Assembly: GCA_021029095.1 (NCBI GenBank)
Contig: JAJOHG010000375.1
Span: forward strand, 1-24,838
DNA length: 24,838 nt
Reading direction: 5' to 3'
DNA from: Phellopilus nigrolimitatus
Taxonomy: Eukaryota > Basidiomycota > Agaricomycetes > Hymenochaetales > Hymenochaetaceae
Shown: in pieces, positions 20,069 through 24,838 of the stretch
Numbering within the stretch: the stretch's first letter is position 1
Layout of the letters: the number at the start of each line of letters is the position of its first letter
Made by a program: the position numbers and the translations under genes
The notes under the pieces: model-generated
Seen by the model: the letters and a program-made list of their open reading frames with translations, nothing else
What the model was told of the DNA's origin: nothing
Database searches by the model: none

Positions 20069-23049
20069 ATGTCGACACTCGCTCAAGCGTATCTCAAAGG
20101 TAGTACTATTCCTTCAACTCTGGATTGGTCTTTGCTCTCTACGCCTGCGGAGCTTGCTACAGCGTTGGAAGAGCTTTCCACGGGCACTTCAAACACGCGG
20201 GTGATTGGTCTTGCGACACATGTCACAAAAGATGGCAACCTAGAATTTATCGCTCTTGCGGTAGACAATAGAGTCTTCGTTATGTATACACCACCGGGAA
20301 AGAAACTAAAAGAAAGGACTTCACGTATCGATTGCCTAAGGAACTTTTTCGGGGGTAGGATGGGTCGTATTGTGGGTTTTGGGATAGTCCACTTGGCGAT
20401 GTACATCAAGCAGGCAATGGGCTATGACGTTCGAGGATTTGACCTCCCTCCGGAAAGTTCCAGGTCTTCACCAGGTCTTTCTGTACGCGAGTTATTCGGC
20501 CACTCGTCCAACGCATTTACAATCGACAATCTTTGGGATTATCAACCAGCCGAACTCGAGGCTGACAATAGAAGGATCAAGTATTTGTGTTTCCGCGCGT
20601 GGATTTCACTCAGGCAAGTGTCCTACGGTTAGCTTTCGAAATCAAAAATTTAAACTATATGTGTAGACTTGCGACACATCCGACATGGATGAAGAAACTT
20701 GAGATAAATAGCTGTATTGCAGCCGAAACCAGCCGTTTGTCGACCATGGTGCGTGTTTCGCATACATGGTTTTACTGATGTATCGCATTACTGACTTCTC
20801 TAACGGATAAGCACTTCAAAATCATCTTCAAAATGCTCAACGAGGTTCATAGAATGGACGCGGCAAAGTCGCGTACTGTTGATAACGATTTTAGCGCTGT
20901 CCAACATACGGAGGACGGTCAAGTAGTCATTCACAACGAGCGATTCAAAACTCGTGTTCGCCGGAGTAAGACGGTATGCGTTTGCCATTCAAATTTCTGG
21001 TTTTCTTATACGTGTAAATAATCACAGACAAAAGTCGTGTTAGTCGATAAAGATGGTAAGGAGTACAGCGGCAAAGCACAAAGAGTACAAGGGAAGCAAA
21101 CGTTCGTCAAATCTTCCCGAAGTAACTCCTCGAAGTCTATTCAACATGTGCGAGTACTGGGACGAGAGGAGCTGACGAACGCCGAGACAGCCAGGGACGG
21201 TTTTCTATTGCATCTACTTCAAGGGAAGCGAACGCTATTGAGCACCGAGTATCCTTTCATTCGTCATCTCTGGCTCTCGGGAAAAAGTATGCCGAGTTCT
21301 GCGCAAATCACACATGCTACTATCCGGAAAGGTCAGAATGGACGACCGCTAAACCAATCTCAAGCGAATGTCGTAGAGGCCATGTTAGAAAGTGCTTCAC
21401 CATTTGTCATTGCTCACGGTCAGTCGTTTTTTGTACATATGCCCAAGCTTTGCTTACTTGAGCACCTTGGTTTTATGGAGGCCCTCCTGGTACGGGAAAG
21501 ACGACGACAATCTCTGTCGCGGCAAGAGAGATATGTAACCTGCGTGAGACGGTATGGATTGTTGCGCAGTCAAACGTAGGAGTGAAGAATATTGCGGAGA
21601 GTCTTTGCAAGCATGACGTGGACTTCAAGCTGCTCGTGTCCAAGGAGTTTCACTTCGAGTGGTAATGTATATTCTTATTCAAAATGTGTCTGTAACATAA
21701 CACCCTTTTGTCTGGGCAGGCACGAACATATTTATGAAGATGTCAATGACCATGTAATTCGCACTGACGAAATTCCAGACGATCCAAGACACGTTGACCT
21801 CCTGTTTTCTGGAACTCGAGTTGTACTATGCACACTCAGCACGCTTTCGAACCCGGCTCTTACTGGGAAACGCATATTTGAATTAGTACCTGTGGAGAAT
21901 TTGGTAGTCGATGAGGCGTCGCAGATCGGGGTTTTCGACTATCTGGTAAGCGCCCGCGTATAAAAGATAAGTTTATCGTGTTTTACTCAAACCTACTGCT
22001 CTGCACGCAGAGCATTTTTGGAAAATTCAAAGAGCTACAGAAAGTCAGTTTGTTTGGGGACCCGAAACAACGTACGTGATGATACTTTGGTTTTTATTCT
22101 ATATTTATATATTTCTCTCCGATCCAGTTCCCCCGTATGGCCAAGATGCCGCACCCAGTTTGCAGAGTATATTCGACATACCTCACCTGAAGTCTTCATC
22201 CTACTTCCTCGATATGCAATGTCTGTATTTGAGAGCTTAATCTTCCTGATACGAGCCAGAATCAATGATAATTTCACAGATCGCATGCCCGTCGAACTGG
22301 GCTCTTTCATCTCACAGGCCGTCTATTCGTCAAGATTGCGATCTGAACACAAGATCACCGGCTTCTCGTGCGTCAAGTTCGTCGATGTATGGAACGGCAT
22401 GGAGGAAAAGCAGGGAAAGAGTTGGAAGGTCGGTCATGTGATTACACTCTTATGGCTAAGTGATGAATATTCAACCGCAGAATATGCGCGAGGTCAATAC
22501 CATCACCACTCTTGTCCGCCGTTATTACAAGAAAAAAGACTTCTGTATCATCACTCCGTACGACGGTCAGAGAAGCGCGTTGCAGAAAGCTTTGAAAGAC
22601 TTGCATCTACCTTGGGAGAATGTATTCAATGTCGACAGCTTTCAAGGTAAATGAATAATTAAATCCCATATTCTCATGCTGACGTCATAAAACTACTTCT
22701 CGTAGGAAATGAAGCGCCGTATGTACTCGTTTCCGTCGTGCGGACGAAGGGTCCAGGCTTCCTAAAGTCGCAAAATCGGGTCAATGTAATGCTGACGCGC
22801 TGCAAGGCTGGCATGGTGATAGTTAGCAACCGGGCGTTCATGCGACAAAATACTGTAAAGAAGACACTCCTTGGAAATCTCGTCACATATTGGGAGGAAA
22901 AGGTTGGAAAGTCCAATGCTTGGTGTGATTGGAGAGATGTTTCAGACTTGCGAGCGAGTTTACCTGGTGCACATGGAAAGAATGCTACAGATTCTGCAAA
23001 TACGACACCAAGCCTAGCTGTAGATATGAACTCCCTTTCTTTATCTTAG
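20069..23049 (+). CDS. UPF1-like SF1 helicase with degenerate exonuclease domain, copy B, 799 aa
   Basis: This is the paralogue of the gene at 15796. Exons: 20069-20613, 20667-20748, 20812-20973, 21028-21418, 21481-21661, 21720-21945, 22011-22071, 22128-22220, 22280-22428, 22481-22646, 22706-23049, giving 799 codons. The N-terminal domain is easier to read here than in copy A: VIGLATHV stands where DEDD exonucleases have VVGFDTEW, IVGFGIVHLAMYI where they have VGHNIKFDLRVL, and YLCFRAWISLR where they have YxxxDAW. The acids are gone at each site. The helicase core has GPPGTGKT (394-401), DEAS (518-521), LFGDPKQLPP, DRMP in place of YRMP, TPYDGQR, VDSFQGNEAP and VNVMLTRCKAG, so the motor should work. 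The first intron uses a GC donor (GCAAGT at 20614), where copy A uses GT. The long Ser-rich tail of copy A is missing; the protein ends about 60 residues after the core. Confidence 0.95.
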
Positions 23050-23899
23050 TCTCTGGATAGGTACTTTCTTTTTGCTGTAACTTAGCATTTCTGCTGCCAA
23101 AACCACTGCGCCACTCGTTAACTTTATTGGTTTACGTAATACAACGACGCGTTTTATTCACGTGATCTTGAGCGTGACCATTCCTCTGACAACTTTCTAT
23201 CCAGCAAATGATCACATCGTCTCCAGAGTTACTCTTACAATCGTCTATCTGCATCTCGAGCCCACCGGGCTCGGTAGGAGGCACTTCTTAATGAATCGGC
23301 ATCTCTCTTTTGCATTTTGAGTTCATCACGGCAACTATCTCCAACTAGCATTCACCCGAAATCATGCATAGCAACCATGCACATGCGCATGCAGCAAATG
23401 AATACGTCTTTTCTTCCGTTTCGCAGTTTTTTCAGCTTCTCAAACATCGCGTGTACCCCGACCAACAATCACCGGCGGTCCGCAATACCCTCAGGGGTTC
23501 CCTTGGATATAGAGCGCTCATCTTGGATGGTGTCCGGCGGTTTGTTTTGTGTTCGGCTCTTTAATCTCTCACATTTCCGCGCATGTCTACCCTGCATCTT
23601 GTGATTGCCGGAACTCTTCAAGTTTTCGTTCATGATGTGTATTGATCCGAGGATCGCAAGACTGCAGGATTTACGTTGAAAATGCAAAGCCGTTATTCAT
23701 TCTGGCACATGGCTACAAATGCATCTCGAGTATCGCTAGATCCTCTGCGCGTCTTTCGACAAGGCTTCCACGCTATCTTGGTATTCCCGTTCAACGAAAT
23801 CGTTTAAATACGACAGACTTTCGTTAAGGATTTTCTGGCTCTGTGCCTCCCAGATCCGAGGTTCGTTCAGGCTGGACTTGATTGTAACCCGACGGCGCC
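23050..23899. other. Intergenic, no supported gene
   Basis: These 850 bases hold the 3' region of helicase B and the upstream region of the lipase pseudogene. Several frames of 60-95 codons are open, but none shows a domain, a consistent splice pattern or a signal peptide. No repeats or RNA gene are seen. Confidence 0.45.
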
Positions 23900-24838
23900 A
23901 TGTTCGCAGCGCAATTCATCGCTTGCTCCCTCTTCCTCTCGTTTACTGTGGCAGTATTTGGTCGAACCGTCGAGAAACGCAGTATCTCTCAGTCACTCAT
24001 GGATGACTTCAAGAGATATGTGCAGTTGCGTCGGGGGCCTATCAGCTCGCATGTCCCTCTCCTTTGGGAACCACTTTAATCAAACAGGTAAGCATCGAAA
24101 TACTCTAGACATATCTATTTTCCGATACCTTCTCTTTTCCTGATCCTTGAGTTCAACGACGATCCAACAAATACCCAAGGCTTCATCGCCCGCGATGATG
24201 CCCGCAAGAGATTGTTGTTGCGTACCGGGGAACTTTCCAGCTAGAGGACATCCTTACAGGTTAGAACAACATTCTATGAAACGCCGTGGCTAATGCAGCT
24301 GTGTACTAACTGAAGACGCGACCTCATCTTATGGACTTCTCATCTACGGTGTCTCTGGGACGAGTGGTGTGCAGGCTCATAAAGGCTTCCTCACCGCGTT
24401 CAACAGTGTCGCGTCGACCGTTCTCGCAGCCGTTTCTGAGCAGCTCCACGCGAATCCGACATATTCTCTCGTTTCTACTGGTCACTCTCTCGGTGCTTCC
24501 CTCGCTTCGCTCGGCGCGATATCTCTGGCCTCGAATTTCCCGGGTACTCCACTGAAGATGTATACGTTTGGCCAGCCGAGAACAGGCAATCCGGCGTATG
24601 CATCATTGGCAGAAATGCTTGTTGGTGTCGATAACATATTCAGGGTACGTCCTTGTTATTGTGAGACATGTGCACTCTATAGTCTTTACTTCATTCGTTC
24701 TTTAAATACTTAGCTGTCGAAACATATGGTGAGTACCGCGAATCCATGGGCATAATGAAGTACATGTACAACTGATTATGCGGTAGACGGCGTGCCCACG
24801 ATACCGCCGACTTGGTTAGGGTATGAGCACCAGTGCGT
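23900..24838 (+). pseudogene. Broken class 3 lipase copy, cut by the window edge
   Basis: This is a relative of the lipase at 8934-10177, with introns at matching positions. It starts with a signal peptide (MFAAQFIACSLFLSFTVAVF) and runs to the matching exon end after GYEHQ at the right edge. The nucleophile motif is GHSLGA, followed by TFGQPRTGN and TYDGVPT, as in the intact gene. The frame is broken near 24022 (before ASGAYQLACPSP), near 24207 (between ARK and IVVAYRG) and probably at the exon end near 24643, where AGG meets its donor one base short. Each lesion looks like loss of one base. Many short frames result, so no full enzyme can be made as read. Three single-base gaps could be assembly errors, though eight intact multi-exon genes in the same window make that less likely. 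The 3' exons lie outside the window. Confidence 0.82.

Noticed and set aside
1..24838. CRISPR, prophage, insertion-sequence or other prokaryotic-type systems
   Set aside because: Dense spliceosomal introns show that this is eukaryotic DNA, and no array, integrase or terminal inverted repeats were seen.

Overview
This window is nuclear DNA from a filamentous basidiomycete, most likely a plant-litter- or wood-decaying agaricomycete. I infer this from dense spliceosomal introns (mostly 50-70 nt, GT-AG, with CTNAC-type branch points), frequent microexons, short intergenic spacers, and the gene content: a secreted glucuronoyl esterase, secreted class 3 lipases, a phytanoyl-CoA-dioxygenase-like protein and lineage-type F-box proteins. 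Because most genes are split into small exons, I rebuilt the gene models by hand from splice signals, reading phase and family motifs. Unless stated otherwise, each model keeps one open frame across all its junctions.

Layout, left to right. 536-2864 (-): an ARMT1/DUF89 metal-dependent phosphatase in 15 exons, whose two active-site motifs are stitched together from microexons. 3000-4424 (+): a divergently transcribed, mostly disordered and probably nuclear protein of unknown function. 4726-6510 (+): a decayed F-box gene with two frameshifts and a stop in its 5' part. 7073-8751 (+): a PhyH-family Fe(II)/2-oxoglutarate dioxygenase. 8934-10177 (-): a secreted class 3 lipase. 10590-12210 (-): a secreted CE15 glucuronoyl esterase-like protein with a changed catalytic-acid site. 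13057-13947 (-): a 185-residue helical/coiled-coil protein with a tandem ACGCGT (MCB) box in its promoter. 14261-15163 (-): an NmrA/SDR-like NAD(P)-binding protein.

15796-19342 and 20069-23049 (both +) are tandem paralogues encoding UPF1-like superfamily 1 helicases. Each carries an N-terminal domain that reads as a catalytically dead DEDD-type 3'-5' exonuclease. Their exon lengths and intron phases are nearly identical. A possible small antisense gene lies between them. From 23900 to the right edge is a broken relative of the class 3 lipase.

The helicase pair is the most interesting part: a recent local duplication of an exonuclease-fold plus helicase architecture, with an intact motor and a degenerate nuclease. 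RNA surveillance, silencing or mobile-element control would be reasonable guesses from the family, but nothing in the window proves a pathway. The other genes do not form an obvious cluster. The lipases and the CE15 protein belong to extracellular polymer and lipid breakdown; the remainder are housekeeping or unknown. No tRNA, rRNA, CRISPR array or recognisable transposon was seen.
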